A stretch of DNA of 64,000 nucleotides. It comes from WHSW01 sp963722175. Its GTDB lineage: Bacteria; Actinomycetota; Thermoleophilia; Solirubrobacterales; 70-9. The stretch's first letter is position 1. Each line of letters opens with the position of its first letter. Shown piece by piece: positions 9,006 through 17,143 of this stretch. The notes under the pieces are model-generated. The model made no database searches, was not told where the DNA came from, and saw only the letters and a list, made by a program, of their open reading frames with translations. The stretch lies in assembly GCA_963722175.1 (NCBI GenBank), contig CAVRKA010000004.1:372001-436000 (forward strand), written 5' to 3'. Both the position numbers and the translations under genes were made by a program.

Positions 9006-9976
9006 CCCCAGTCGAGCACCACACCCGGCTTCGACGCCGGCGTGACCCGGTGGCGGTTCTCGCCGCCGACGTTCATCACCACCGTGTGCGGCTGTACGTG
9101 CTTGGAGGCGACGGTGAACGCGATCCGGCGGTTCGACGGGCTCCACGTAGGCGCGAACGCCGTCCTCTTCGGTGCCGCATGCGTGAGCCGTCGCAGTCCC
9201 GACCCATCCGAGCCGATCGTGTAGACGTCCGACGCTCCGGGCGCGAAGTAGTTCGAGTTGAAGAGGATCCGGCTGCCGTCCGCGGACCAGTCGGCGTTCC
9301 CGGCGTTCAGCCGCCACGGCGTCAACCGGTGACGTTCGCCCGTTGCCATGTCGTAGATGAAGAGCGCCGATTTCAGCTCCCGGGTCGACAGGTCGACCAG
9401 CGTGAACGCCAGCCGGCTGTCGTCTGGCGAGAAGTCCGCGTTGTGGGGCTCGAGGGGGCGCTTGTTCAGGTTCCCGAAGCGCTCGAGCACCCGTACGTCC
9501 GTGCCATTGCGGTTCACGAGCATCAGGTCGATCTCCGCTGCGGCGTCGTCGACGATCGGCCCGAACGCGCGGCTGAACACGATCTCGCGGCCGTCGTTGG
9601 ACCACGACGGCTCGAAGTCCTCCAGGCATTGGCCGTGGCAGCCGTGCGAGACCCGGCGGAGCTGCTCACCGTCCGGCCGCATCGTGAACAGGTCCCCAGG
9701 CGCGCCGCGGTGCTGGCGCGCGAACACGATCCTGCCGCCGTTCGGCGACCACTGCCCCTCGCGCGCCCCGGCCTTGAACCGCGTCAGGGTTCGAATTTCC
9801 CGGCCGCCCGGGTCGACGGTCGCCATCTGCGAGGTGAAATTCGGCCCGACGAAGCGCTCGAACAGGATCGGCCGGTGCGAATCGCGGAACGCCGCACCGG
9901 TCGATGCGGCGCCGAGCACCGTTACCGCCGCGATCGCCGCCGGGAAGAGCGCAAACGCCGACCGTCGTACCTTCAC
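9002..9976 (-). CDS. Secreted TolB-like beta-propeller (PD40 repeats) protein
   Basis: 324 residues. I start at GTG 9976 because GGAGG lies 7 bases ahead; it begins VKVRRSAF and continues as a signal peptide ending near STGAAF. At least five blades carry the PD40 pattern W/FSpDGsrIaF (WSPNGGRIVFAR, WSNDGREIVFSR, FSPDDSRLAFTL, WSADGSRILFNS, WSPSNRRIAFTV). Such propellers bind proteins or ligands outside the cytoplasm. No enzymatic domain is attached and no Pal/TolA partner is nearby, so its role is unknown. Confidence 0.8.
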   Translation of the reverse strand: MKVRRSAFALFPAAIAAVTVLGAASTGAAFRDSHRPILFERFVGPNFTSQMATVDPGGREIRTLTRFKAGAREGQWSPNGGRIVFARQHRGAPGDLFTMRPDGEQLRRVSHGCHGQCLEDFEPSWSNDGREIVFSRAFGPIVDDAAAEIDLMLVNRNGTDVRVLERFGNLNKRPLEPHNADFSPDDSRLAFTLVDLSTRELKSALFIYDMATGERHRLTPWRLNAGNADWSADGSRILFNSNYFAPGASDVYTIGSDGSGLRRLTHAAPKRTAFAPTWSPSNRRIAFTVASKHVQPHTVVMNVGGENRHRVTPASKPGVVLDWG

Positions 9977-10037
9977 AGACAACCTCCGAGCTGAGGGGAA
10001 CCGAGACGAACCAACCCTCTCATCAGGGCCGGCAAAG

Positions 10038-11234
10038 TCAAGCGCAGTCGCTCGGCGCCGGCACCCCGGCGAACCGATCGGCGAGATATGCGACCGCCGC
10101 CGGGGCGCCGGTGACCTGCAGGCCGATGTGCTCGCCCGCCGGACTGCGGACGTAGGCCACCTCGGCGCCCATCGCGCAGTAGCGGTCGACCAGCGCATCG
10201 CTCGCCGAGATCGGGTTCAGCTCGTCGGCGATCGCGTGGTAGATGAAGAGCGGCGCGCCCGGCTCGCGATGGCCGAGCCCGACCTTGCCGATCACGCGCG
10301 CAACGTGCGGCAGCGCGAGCGGATCTGCCGTCACGGTGAACTCGCTCATGCGGCGGAACGGATACGCGGCGACGAACTCCTCCAGGCACAGCTCCCCGAT
10401 CTCGGCCTTCATCTCGTGCCCCGCCTCGTTCAGGACCTCGTCCAGGCGCATCTCCGGGTAGGCCCGGCCGATCCCGACCGCCGCGGCGAGCAGGAGTCCC
10501 GAGGCCGGGCCGCCGTCCACGTTGCGCGCGGTGGCGTCCGCATCGGCCGACGCGCCGCCGTGAGCGACTCCGCGAACCCGGATCTCCGGCGCATACCTCG
10601 GCTGCAGCTCCGACGCCCAGGCCGTCGCGTGACCGCCGCCGGAGTACCCCCAGATCCCGACCGGGGTCCGCCGTCGGTCCAGCCCCGCGTCCGGGAACCG
10701 CTCCGCCGCACGGATCGCGTCGAGGACCGCGTGACCGGCCTGCTTGCCGGCGATCCATTGTGACTTCGGTCCCTCGTAGTCCGGGACGACCACCGCCCAG
10801 CCGCGGTCGAGCGCCATGCTGAACGTGCTCGGCTCGCCCCCCGACCCGGTTCGCAGCTCGTACGACGACGCGCAGCGGCGGGTCAGCGAGTCCTCGGCGG
10901 GTTGGTAGGCGAGCAGCGGTCGTCGCCCGGCGTACTGCGCGTCGGGAACGATCACGGTCGCCACCGCGGCCTCGGGGCGGTGCTTCGTGTCGGCCGTTCG
11001 GTAGAGAAGCTGCCAGGCGCGGTGCGGCACCGAGATCTCCGACGCCGAGAGGTCGACGGCACGGACGCGAAGCACCTTCCCGGGCTGCGCCCGCTTCAGC
11101 ACCTTCATTCTCGGTGCGGCGTAGAAGTCGTCCGCGTCGGGCGGAGGAACCGGACCGCCGGCCGCCGCAGCACCGGCTGTCGCGATCGCCGCGATCGCGA
11201 GCCCGGCGGTAAGCCCCCAACGCACCCCGTCCAC
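10038..11234 (-). CDS. Secreted lipase-family alpha/beta hydrolase
   Basis: 398 residues with a signal peptide ending near AAAAG (about residue 25). The nucleophile elbow is GYSGGG with Ser198. A later HAIADELNPI stretch supplies the Asp and SPAGEHIGLQ the His. The organisation matches the secretory lipase (LIP) family found in fungi and actinomycetes. Cysteines at 121 and in the C-terminal third could form disulfides. It starts at a GTG 7 bases after a TACATT -10 element, so it is probably leaderless and monocistronic. Confidence 0.82.
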   Translation of the reverse strand: MDGVRWGLTAGLAIAAIATAGAAAAGGPVPPPDADDFYAAPRMKVLKRAQPGKVLRVRAVDLSASEISVPHRAWQLLYRTADTKHRPEAAVATVIVPDAQYAGRRPLLAYQPAEDSLTRRCASSYELRTGSGGEPSTFSMALDRGWAVVVPDYEGPKSQWIAGKQAGHAVLDAIRAAERFPDAGLDRRRTPVGIWGYSGGGHATAWASELQPRYAPEIRVRGVAHGGASADADATARNVDGGPASGLLLAAAVGIGRAYPEMRLDEVLNEAGHEMKAEIGELCLEEFVAAYPFRRMSEFTVTADPLALPHVARVIGKVGLGHREPGAPLFIYHAIADELNPISASDALVDRYCAMGAEVAYVRSPAGEHIGLQVTGAPAAVAYLADRFAGVPAPSDCA

Positions 11235-11241
11235 CTCGGGG

Positions 11242-11247
11242 AATGTA
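11242..11247 (-). promoter_or_regulatory. -10 element of the lipase gene
   Basis: TACATT with 7 bases to the GTG at 11234, which places transcription start on or next to the start codon. Confidence 0.4.
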
Positions 11248-11288
11248 CGTGGCCAGGGCGAGTCGCGCGCCGGCCAGGCGGCGAGGTC

Positions 11289-11543
11289 CTAGAGGCCCGC
11301 GACCACCGCGCGCGCTTCCTCGAACTCGGCGTTCGTGAGCTCGCGGTAGAGCTTGATCGCCTCCATCGACTTGCCGGCGACCGCGAGCTCGACGACCTCG
11401 GGAGGGACCTCCTCGCCCGGCTTGTCGTAGGGAACCCCGGCCTGCTCGCAGAGCAGCGCGAGCTGCGCCTCGATCGCCCGCAGGCGGTCCTTGATGGTGC
11501 CGAAGATGCGCTGGAGGTCTGCTGCTTCGTAGGCGGCGGGCAT
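11289..11543 (-). CDS. Small protein with ribosomal L7/L12 C-terminal-like segment
   Basis: 84 residues. A helical N-terminal half (residues 8-36, coiled-coil-like) is followed by MEAIKLYRELTNAEFEEARAVV, which resembles the helix-turn-helix of the L7/L12 C-terminal domain (VIKxVRxxTGLGLKEAKDLVE). Stand-alone proteins of this type are known in actinobacteria but have no assigned function. GGAAGGG precedes the ATG. It lies 14 bases after the ABC ATPase gene and is probably cotranscribed with it. Confidence 0.65.
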   Translation of the reverse strand: MPAAYEAADLQRIFGTIKDRLRAIEAQLALLCEQAGVPYDKPGEEVPPEVVELAVAGKSMEAIKLYRELTNAEFEEARAVVAGL

Positions 11544-11557
11544 CGGAATCCCTTCCG

Positions 11558-12355
11558 TTAGACGTCGCGCAGCTTAATTGGCCCCGACGTGGCGCCGGTG
11601 ACCAGCTGCTTGACGAGCGGCTGCTCGGAGTCGAGCACCTCGTCGGCCCGGCCCGCCTGGACGATCCGGCCGTCGTTGATCACCGCGACGTTGTCGGCGA
11701 GCTGGCGCGCGGCGCTCATGTGGTGAGTCGAGACCAGGAAGGTCGCCCCGCTCTCCTTCTGGACGTCCTCGATGATGTTGCAGAGCAGGCCGAGGCGGAC
11801 GCCGTCGATCCCGGAGTCGAAGTCGTCGATGATCACGAGCCGCGCTTCGAGTGCCAGCGCCCGGGCGATCGCCACCCGCTTGGCCATGCCGGCCGAGAGC
11901 TCGTCGGGCATCGACTCGGCGCGGTCGCGCAGTCCGACCATCTCCAAGTGGGTCATCGTCGTCTCGTTGACCCGAGCCTCCGACCAGCGCGGGTTTCGCT
12001 GCCGCAGGGCGAAGGCGACGTTCTCGTAGACGTTGATCGAGAAGAACAGGCCGCAGGTGAACGGCAGCGTGCCCTGAATGACGACGGCCATCCGCCGGCG
12101 CAGCGCATTGAGCTCGTCGTCGGAGATCTTCGCCATGTTGTTGCCGTCGACGAACACCCAGCCCTTGTCGGCGTTGATCAGCCCGATGATGTGGCTGATC
12201 GTGACCGTCTTGCCGGCGCCGGACGGGCCGAGAAGAACCGTGATCTCCCCCGGCGGCACCTCAAGATCGATGCCGTGGAGCACCTGGGCCTTGCCGAAGC
12301 GCTTTTCGACCCCGATCAGCTCGACGGCGAGATCCGGATTCGGGTCAACCGCCAT
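11558..12355 (-). CDS. ABC transporter ATP-binding protein, MlaF/Mkl type
   Basis: 265 residues from ATG 12355. Walker A GPSGAGKT, Q-loop VVIQGTLPF, Walker B LVIIDDFDSGID and the H-loop STHH are present. The signature is degenerate (LSAGMAKRVAIARA, with the usual GG pair reading GM), as in MlaF-type ATPases of lipid/MCE transporters. No MlaE-type permease or MCE protein lies nearby, so its membrane partner must be elsewhere. An aspartate (Asp in DDF) stands where the catalytic Glu after Walker B is normally expected, which is odd and may lower ATPase turnover. The start is 7 bases after a TAAACT -10 element and is divergent from metF. Confidence 0.82.
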   Translation of the reverse strand: MAVDPNPDLAVELIGVEKRFGKAQVLHGIDLEVPPGEITVLLGPSGAGKTVTISHIIGLINADKGWVFVDGNNMAKISDDELNALRRRMAVVIQGTLPFTCGLFFSINVYENVAFALRQRNPRWSEARVNETTMTHLEMVGLRDRAESMPDELSAGMAKRVAIARALALEARLVIIDDFDSGIDGVRLGLLCNIIEDVQKESGATFLVSTHHMSAARQLADNVAVINDGRIVQAGRADEVLDSEQPLVKQLVTGATSGPIKLRDV

Positions 12356-12362
12356 GGCGTCG

Positions 12363-12368
12363 AGTTTA
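12363..12368 (-). promoter_or_regulatory. -10 element of the ABC ATPase gene
   Basis: TAAACT on the minus strand, 7 bases before ATG 12355. Together with the metF -10 at 12376-12381 it packs two divergent, apparently leaderless promoters into a 34-base gap. Confidence 0.45.
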
Positions 12369-12375
12369 GGCCCTC

Positions 12376-12381
12376 TACCAT
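12376..12381 (+). promoter_or_regulatory. -10 element of metF
   Basis: TACCAT with 8 bases to the ATG at 12390; no ribosome site, so leaderless expression is likely. Confidence 0.45.
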
Positions 12382-12389
12382 CCGCGGCC

Positions 12390-13304
12390 ATGCGAATCGA
12401 CGAGCTGCTCGCAACCCAGCGGCCGGTGTTCTCGGTCGAGTTCTTCCCGCCCAAGACCGAGACCGGTCTCGAGTTGCTGTTCGAGACCGTGGAGGCGCTG
12501 AAGCCGCTCGAGCCCGACTACGTCTCGGTCACCTACGGCGCCGGCGGCGCGACCCGCGACGGCACGGTCGAGATCGCGGAGCGGATCAAGCGCGAGCACC
12601 GGCTCGAGGTGATGGCCCACCTGAGCTGCGTCGGCGAGACCCGCGACGGGCTCGCCGAGATCCTCGACCGCTTCGCGGCGATCGGGATCGACAACGTCCT
12701 CGCGCTGCGCGGCGATCCGCCCCGGGGCGAGGAGAACTTCAGCCCACCGGACGACGGGCTCTCGTCGGCGGCGGAGCTGACCGAGTTCATCACCACCGAC
12801 CACGGGTTCACGATCGGCGGCGCCTGCTTCCCCGAGGTCCATCCCGAGGCCGACGACCTGGCCTCGGACCTCGCCTACCTGAAGACCAAGGTCGACGCCG
12901 GCGCGGCCTTCCTGATCACGCAGCTGTTCTTCGACAACACGCACTACTTCGACTTCGTCGACGCGGCCCGCGAGGTCGGCATCGACGTGCCGATCATTCC
13001 GGGGGTGATCCCGATCACCAGCTTCGGCCAGGTGGCGCGGATCTGCGACCTCTGCGACGCGTCGATCCCAGAGGACCTCGAGAACGCGATGCGCGAGCTC
13101 GGCGGCGACGAGGAGGCTGAAGCGCTGCTCGGCGTCGCCTACGCGGCCCGCCAGTGCGAGGAGCTGCTCGCCGGCGGCGCGCCGGGAATCCACTTCTACG
13201 CCCTCAACCGCGCCCCGGCGACCCGCGCCGTGCTCGCGGCGTTGCGGGCGTCACGGCCGTGGGAGCGGGCGAGCGGCGACAGCTCCGCCGCGGCCGCGAT
13301 CTAG
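12390..13304 (+). CDS. metF: 5,10-methylenetetrahydrofolate reductase
   Basis: 304 residues, the bacterial MetF length. It reduces 5,10-methylene-THF to 5-methyl-THF with FAD, feeding methionine synthesis. It opens with FSVEFFPPKTE, where Glu17 is the catalytic acid, and has the TYGAGGATR, ALRGDPP and GGACFPEVHPEA motifs of the TIM barrel. The C-terminus (GIHFYALNRA) is intact. Its stop codon overlaps the stop of the convergent broken membrane-protein gene by two bases (CTAG). Confidence 0.93.
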   Translation: MRIDELLATQRPVFSVEFFPPKTETGLELLFETVEALKPLEPDYVSVTYGAGGATRDGTVEIAERIKREHRLEVMAHLSCVGETRDGLAEILDRFAAIGIDNVLALRGDPPRGEENFSPPDDGLSSAAELTEFITTDHGFTIGGACFPEVHPEADDLASDLAYLKTKVDAGAAFLITQLFFDNTHYFDFVDAAREVGIDVPIIPGVIPITSFGQVARICDLCDASIPEDLENAMRELGGDEEAEALLGVAYAARQCEELLAGGAPGIHFYALNRAPATRAVLAALRASRPWERASGDSSAAAAI

Positions 13305-14110
13305 TTCCAGCAGACGGACGTGAGCGCGGCCAGGAGCGCCGCGAACGGTCCGGCGCCGAGCCATGATCAGCGCCCCGAACCAGCGGCGCTGGACCAGAGA
13401 GGCGAGGCCGGCGAGCGCCGCGAGGCCGGCCGCGATCCAGGAGATCGTGACGAGGGTGTCGATCGAGTCGGAGACCGGGCCGACGCACGGATCGTCGTCG
13501 TCGCCGAGGACGATCAGCGCGACGGCTACGGCGAGTGCGGTGCTGCCGAAGCCGACCGCCCGGACCGCGACGCCGCCCCGAGGGGACTCCTGCTCCGTCA
13601 CCGCGTCGGCCGGAGCCGCCTTGCGGGTGAGCAGCGTGCCGATCGCGGCAACGGCGAGCAGCGCCACCCCCGGGTAGAAGATCCGCTTCCACGGGACATC
13701 GATGATCTCCCCCTCGACGGCGATCGACAGCACCAGGCCGGCGAGCAGCCAGATGACGCCGCCGACGCCCAGGTCCGTGAACAGCTCCCGCCGCCGCCCC
13801 GGGTCCGTGCGGACGAAGGCGACCGCGGCGCCCGCCAGGACAGCGGCCAGAGCGCCGAAGCCTAGAACCAGGCGCGGCGGTCGTAGTCGTCCGCGAGCTC
13901 GATCGCTTCGGTGCGGCGGGCGTCGAGCTCTGGGAAGCGCGCCTCCTGACAGGCGGTGTCCGTCGGCGGCGTGCAGGTCGGCGGAACCGGAGGGACGTCG
14001 GCGACCACGGCGCGGAAGTCGATCGCCGCGACCAGCGCGATCAGCACCGCAATCGCGACGCCGGCCAGCACCGGCGTACGGTCGTACGGTCGCCCTGATC
14101 CTCCCTCCAC
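13301..14110 (-). pseudogene. Membrane protein broken by two compensating frame changes
   Basis: Frame one runs from GTG 14110 through a membrane span (PVLAGVAIAVLIALVAAIDF) and a Cys-containing extracytoplasmic loop to a TAG at 13864. Coding character then continues one base back (FLGFGALAAVLAG..., four or five more spans) from about 13865 to 13365. From there the original frame resumes (GAGPFAALLAALTSVCWN) and stops at 13301. The middle part has no ATG, GTG or TTG in its first roughly 50 codons, so it is not a separate gene. Third-position GC tracks the switches. Joined, it would be about 269 residues. I do not recognise the family. One lost base near 13865 and one gained near 13365 explain it. 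Confidence 0.7.
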
Positions 14111-14147
14111 GGGTGGCGGCCGACGAATTGCGACCGACGTGCCCGCC

Positions 14148-14153
14148 TAGAAT
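14148..14153 (+). promoter_or_regulatory. -10 element of the alpha/beta hydrolase gene
   Basis: TAGAAT, 6 bases before the GTG at 14160, with GAATTG at a 17-base spacer as a weak -35. Transcription should start at the GTG itself. Confidence 0.5.
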
Positions 14154-14159
14154 TCCGGC

Positions 14160-14996
14160 GTGGCCACGGAAGGCTCCTTCCGCTTCAACGGGCATCGGAT
14201 CGCCTACGCCGAGTACGGCGAGGGCGATCGCGTGCTGGTGCTCGCCCACGGCCTGTTGATGAACAGGCACATGTACGACAACCTCGCCCCCGAGATGGCG
14301 TCGCGAGGTTTCCGGGTGATCACGATCGACCTGCTCGGGCACGGCGCCTCGGACAAGCCCACCGACATGCGGGCCTACAGCATGCCCAGCTTCGGCGACC
14401 AGCTGGCGGCGCTGATCGACCACCTCGAGCTCGACCGCCCGATCGTCGGCGGCACCTCGCTGGGGGCGAACGCGACGCTGGAGCTGGCGGCCCGCCATCC
14501 TCGCGCCGCCCGCGGGCTGTTCATCGAGATGCCGGTGCTCGACAGCGCCCTGGTCGCGGCCGGGCTGATCTTCCTGCCGATCCTGCTCACCCTGCGCGTG
14601 GCGAAGCCGGTGCTGCGCGGGGTGGCGCTGGTCACCAACCGCATCCCGCGCTCGCACTACCTGGTCGACCTCGCGCTCGACTGGACCCGGCGCCCGCCCG
14701 AGGCCTCGGAGGCGGTGCTCGAGGGGATCCTCTTCGGGCGCACGGCCCCCCCGCGCGAGGAGCGCGAGCTGATCGGCGTGCCGGCGTTGGTGATCGGCCA
14801 TCCGGCCGATCCGCTGCACCCGTTCACCGACTCGGACATGCTGGTCGAGGAGATGCCGCGCGGGCGGCTCATCAACGCCGAATCGATCTGGGAGTGGCGG
14901 GTGAACCCCGGTCGCCTCGACGGCGAGCTGGCCGAGTTCATCGCCTCGGTTTACGCCGAGGAGCAGGCGGAAAGCACCGCGGGCACTGCCGGGTGA
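14160..14996 (+). CDS. Alpha/beta hydrolase fold protein
   Basis: 278 residues. The oxyanion region (VLAHGLLMN) and nucleophile elbow GGTSLGA (Ser100) are clear, and an Asp lies in HPADPLHPF. Where the catalytic His should follow, the sequence reads LINAESIWEWRVNPGRL and has no His; the nearest are the two flanking the Asp. It may use another His or be catalytically altered. The substrate is unknown. The GTG start is directly downstream of a TAGAAT element (leaderless). It is divergent from the broken membrane-protein gene. Confidence 0.8.
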   Translation: MATEGSFRFNGHRIAYAEYGEGDRVLVLAHGLLMNRHMYDNLAPEMASRGFRVITIDLLGHGASDKPTDMRAYSMPSFGDQLAALIDHLELDRPIVGGTSLGANATLELAARHPRAARGLFIEMPVLDSALVAAGLIFLPILLTLRVAKPVLRGVALVTNRIPRSHYLVDLALDWTRRPPEASEAVLEGILFGRTAPPREERELIGVPALVIGHPADPLHPFTDSDMLVEEMPRGRLINAESIWEWRVNPGRLDGELAEFIASVYAEEQAESTAGTAG

Positions 14997-15057
14997 GTGG
15001 CCGCAAGCGCCTCAGCTGCGCTGAAGTTCGCGTTCAGTTCGGCTAAAGGTTCTCCGC

Positions 15058-15063
15058 TACTCT
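15058..15063 (+). promoter_or_regulatory. -10 element of the DUF3105 gene
   Basis: TACTCT with 9 bases to ATG 15073; no Shine-Dalgarno. Confidence 0.4.
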
Positions 15064-15072
15064 GCGCCGTCG

Positions 15073-15831
15073 ATGTCGAGCAAGACCGAACGCGAGAAGC
15101 GTCGCGCCGAACGGCTGGCGGCCGAACAGGCCGCGGCGTCCGCCGAGCACCGGCGATTGCTGATCGGCTACGTCGTCGCCGGGACGCTGACGCTCGCGGT
15201 CGTGGTCGGACTCGTGATCGTGATCATGAGCGGCGGCGGCGACACCGCGCAGGTCGGTGGCGAGGACATTCCGGAGGCGGCCCACATCCAGGTCGACAGC
15301 GGCTTCCTCCACGAGGTGACTCCGGACGGCCGCACCGGCACCCCACCGCCGGCTCTGCAGCAGGGCGACCTGCAGATCGCCGCGAAGGAGGCCGGCTGCG
15401 AGCTGCAGCTCGACCTCCCCGACGAGGGTGCCAACCACATCACCAAGGAGAGCGAGATCCCCGACTACAAGACGAACCCGCCGACGTCGGGCAACCACAA
15501 CCCCGAGCAGCTCGCCGACGGCGCCTACAGCGAGGAACCCGAGCCATGGTGGTTCGTCCACTCGATGGAGCACGGCCGGATCGAGATCCAGTACTCGCCC
15601 GACCTGCCGGAGTCAGACCAGCTGGCGCTCAAGGGCGTCTTCGACCAGCGGCCGGACGGGGTCCTCTTCTTCCCGAACTCCGAGATGCCCTACGACGTCG
15701 CGGTCACCGCCTGGACCCAGCTGATGGGCTGCCCGAAGTACGAGGGCAGCGCGACCCTGGACGCGATCCGCGACTTTCGCGACACCTACATCGGCCTCGG
15801 GCCCGAGCCGCTGCCGTTGACCGTGGGCTGA
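15073..15831 (+). CDS. DUF3105 membrane-anchored protein
   Basis: 252 residues. A charged, Ala/Glu-rich helical N-terminus (1-27, coiled-coil-like) precedes one membrane span (about 29-51); the rest is outside. The DUF3105 hallmarks are present: YKTNPPTSGNHNP and VHSMEHGRIEIQY, plus two cysteines that could pair. This family is common in actinobacteria and has no established function; the conserved His and Glu residues hint at metal binding. It lies upstream of the amidase gene on the same strand. Confidence 0.8.
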   Translation: MSSKTEREKRRAERLAAEQAAASAEHRRLLIGYVVAGTLTLAVVVGLVIVIMSGGGDTAQVGGEDIPEAAHIQVDSGFLHEVTPDGRTGTPPPALQQGDLQIAAKEAGCELQLDLPDEGANHITKESEIPDYKTNPPTSGNHNPEQLADGAYSEEPEPWWFVHSMEHGRIEIQYSPDLPESDQLALKGVFDQRPDGVLFFPNSEMPYDVAVTAWTQLMGCPKYEGSATLDAIRDFRDTYIGLGPEPLPLTVG

Positions 15832-15893
15832 TCGCCCGCGAAACGCCTGCAAATCTGCGACTCTGGGTGAACGGGCGAATCATCGCCCGCGAA
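15831..15893 (+). repeat. 12-base direct repeat and small hairpin before the amidase gene
   Basis: ATCGCCCGCGAA occurs at 15831-15842 and 15882-15893. The second copy forms a hairpin with GGGCGA at 15873-15878 (loop of four). It could be a weak terminator or attenuator between the DUF3105 and amidase genes. Confidence 0.35.
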
Positions 15894-15911
15894 CGCGTGT
15901 TGGAGATCTAG

Positions 15912-17141
15912 GTGCGACGCATGGTGCGATACCTGGCAGGGGGGCTGCTGGCGCTCGGCCTTGCCTGGGTCGCCGGCCCGGCGCTGTCGTCGGAGCGTTA
16001 CATGCCGGGGGCGGTCGACTTCGAGCAGCCGCTGCCGGCGCTGCGGGCGGCGCCCGACCTCCCCGCGGCCAAGCGCGTCCGCCCGGTTGCGCGCGCCGGT
16101 GTCGGGGCGGTCAGCTTCCGCTCCGGGGTGATCGTCGCCCCGGAGCGCTTCGACCTCGCCGGGCTCGCCGGCGAGCGGCGCGCGCTGGAGATCCGTGGCC
16201 GCGACTCGGGCGGCGAGTGGAGCGATTGGGTCGAGGCCGAGGACGGCAATCCCGTCTACTTCGGCGGCGCCGACGAGCTCCAGGTCCGCGCCCGCGGCTG
16301 GCGGCCGTCGGGGACGCTGCACTACGTCAACGTCTCGGGGACGACGAGCACCGCGAGCAGCATCCTCACCGGCGCGCGGGAGGCGATCAACTCCGCGTTC
16401 ATCTCGGCGACCGGGGCCCTGCAGCCGTCGGCCGAGGCGGCGCCACCGCGGCCGGCGGTCGTCACCCGGCCCCAATGGGGCGCCGAGCTCGAGCAGGGAG
16501 GCTGTCCGCCCCGGGAGCACCCTGCCTACGGCCACGTCAAGGCCGGCGTCATCCACCACACGGTGACCGCGAACGACTACAGCGAGGCCGAGGCTCCCTC
16601 GATCGTGCTCGGCATCTGCCGTTACCACCGCAACGCCAACGGCTGGAACGACATCGGATACCAGGCCCTCGTCGACCGCTTCGGGAACGTCTACCAGGGG
16701 CGGGCGGGCGGGATGAGGAAGGCGGTCGTCGGGGCCCAGGCGCAGGGATTCAACGAGCAGACGACCGCGATCTCCTCGATCGGGACGCACACGAAGGAAG
16801 CACCGACGGCGGCCGCGGTGAAGTCGATCGTCCACTACCTGGCGTGGAAGCTCGCCTACCACGACATCGACGCGGTCGGCAAGACCGCCATGGTCTCCGC
16901 GGGCGGCGACCTGAGCCGCTACCCGTCCGGGCGCCGGGTGCGCCTCAACGAGGTGATCGGCCACGGGACGATCGGCCTGACCGCCTGTCCAGGCGAGGCG
17001 CTGGACGCGATGATCGTGGGCATCCGCCACCGAATTCAGGCGCGGATCGAGAAATACGCGAACGTCGAGGAGCCGCCACCCATCGAGCCGCCCCCCACGG
17101 AGCCGCCACCACCCGACGGCGGCGGCGTGACACCGCGGTAG
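15912..17141 (+). CDS. N-acetylmuramoyl-L-alanine amidase, PGRP/amidase_2 type
   Basis: 409 residues, exported (signal peptide residues 1-27, ending GPALSS). A beta-rich linker region comes first, then the zinc amidase domain at about 185-350: GVIHHTVTANDY carries one zinc His, and GHGTIGLTACPG carries the second His and the Cys. A Pro/Glu-rich tail (EPPPIEPPPTEPPPP) ends the protein and may span or bind the wall. It cleaves the amide between muramic acid and the stem peptide. GTG start with GGAG 6 bases ahead. The next gene begins 2 bases after its stop. Confidence 0.88.
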   Translation: MRRMVRYLAGGLLALGLAWVAGPALSSERYMPGAVDFEQPLPALRAAPDLPAAKRVRPVARAGVGAVSFRSGVIVAPERFDLAGLAGERRALEIRGRDSGGEWSDWVEAEDGNPVYFGGADELQVRARGWRPSGTLHYVNVSGTTSTASSILTGAREAINSAFISATGALQPSAEAAPPRPAVVTRPQWGAELEQGGCPPREHPAYGHVKAGVIHHTVTANDYSEAEAPSIVLGICRYHRNANGWNDIGYQALVDRFGNVYQGRAGGMRKAVVGAQAQGFNEQTTAISSIGTHTKEAPTAAAVKSIVHYLAWKLAYHDIDAVGKTAMVSAGGDLSRYPSGRRVRLNEVIGHGTIGLTACPGEALDAMIVGIRHRIQARIEKYANVEEPPPIEPPPTEPPPPDGGGVTPR

Positions 17142-17143
17142 CC

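Noticed and set aside
13251..13300. Extension of the broken membrane protein into antisense metF
   Set aside because: Codon character stops at 13301, where the other frame gives a natural hydrophobic C-terminus and stop.
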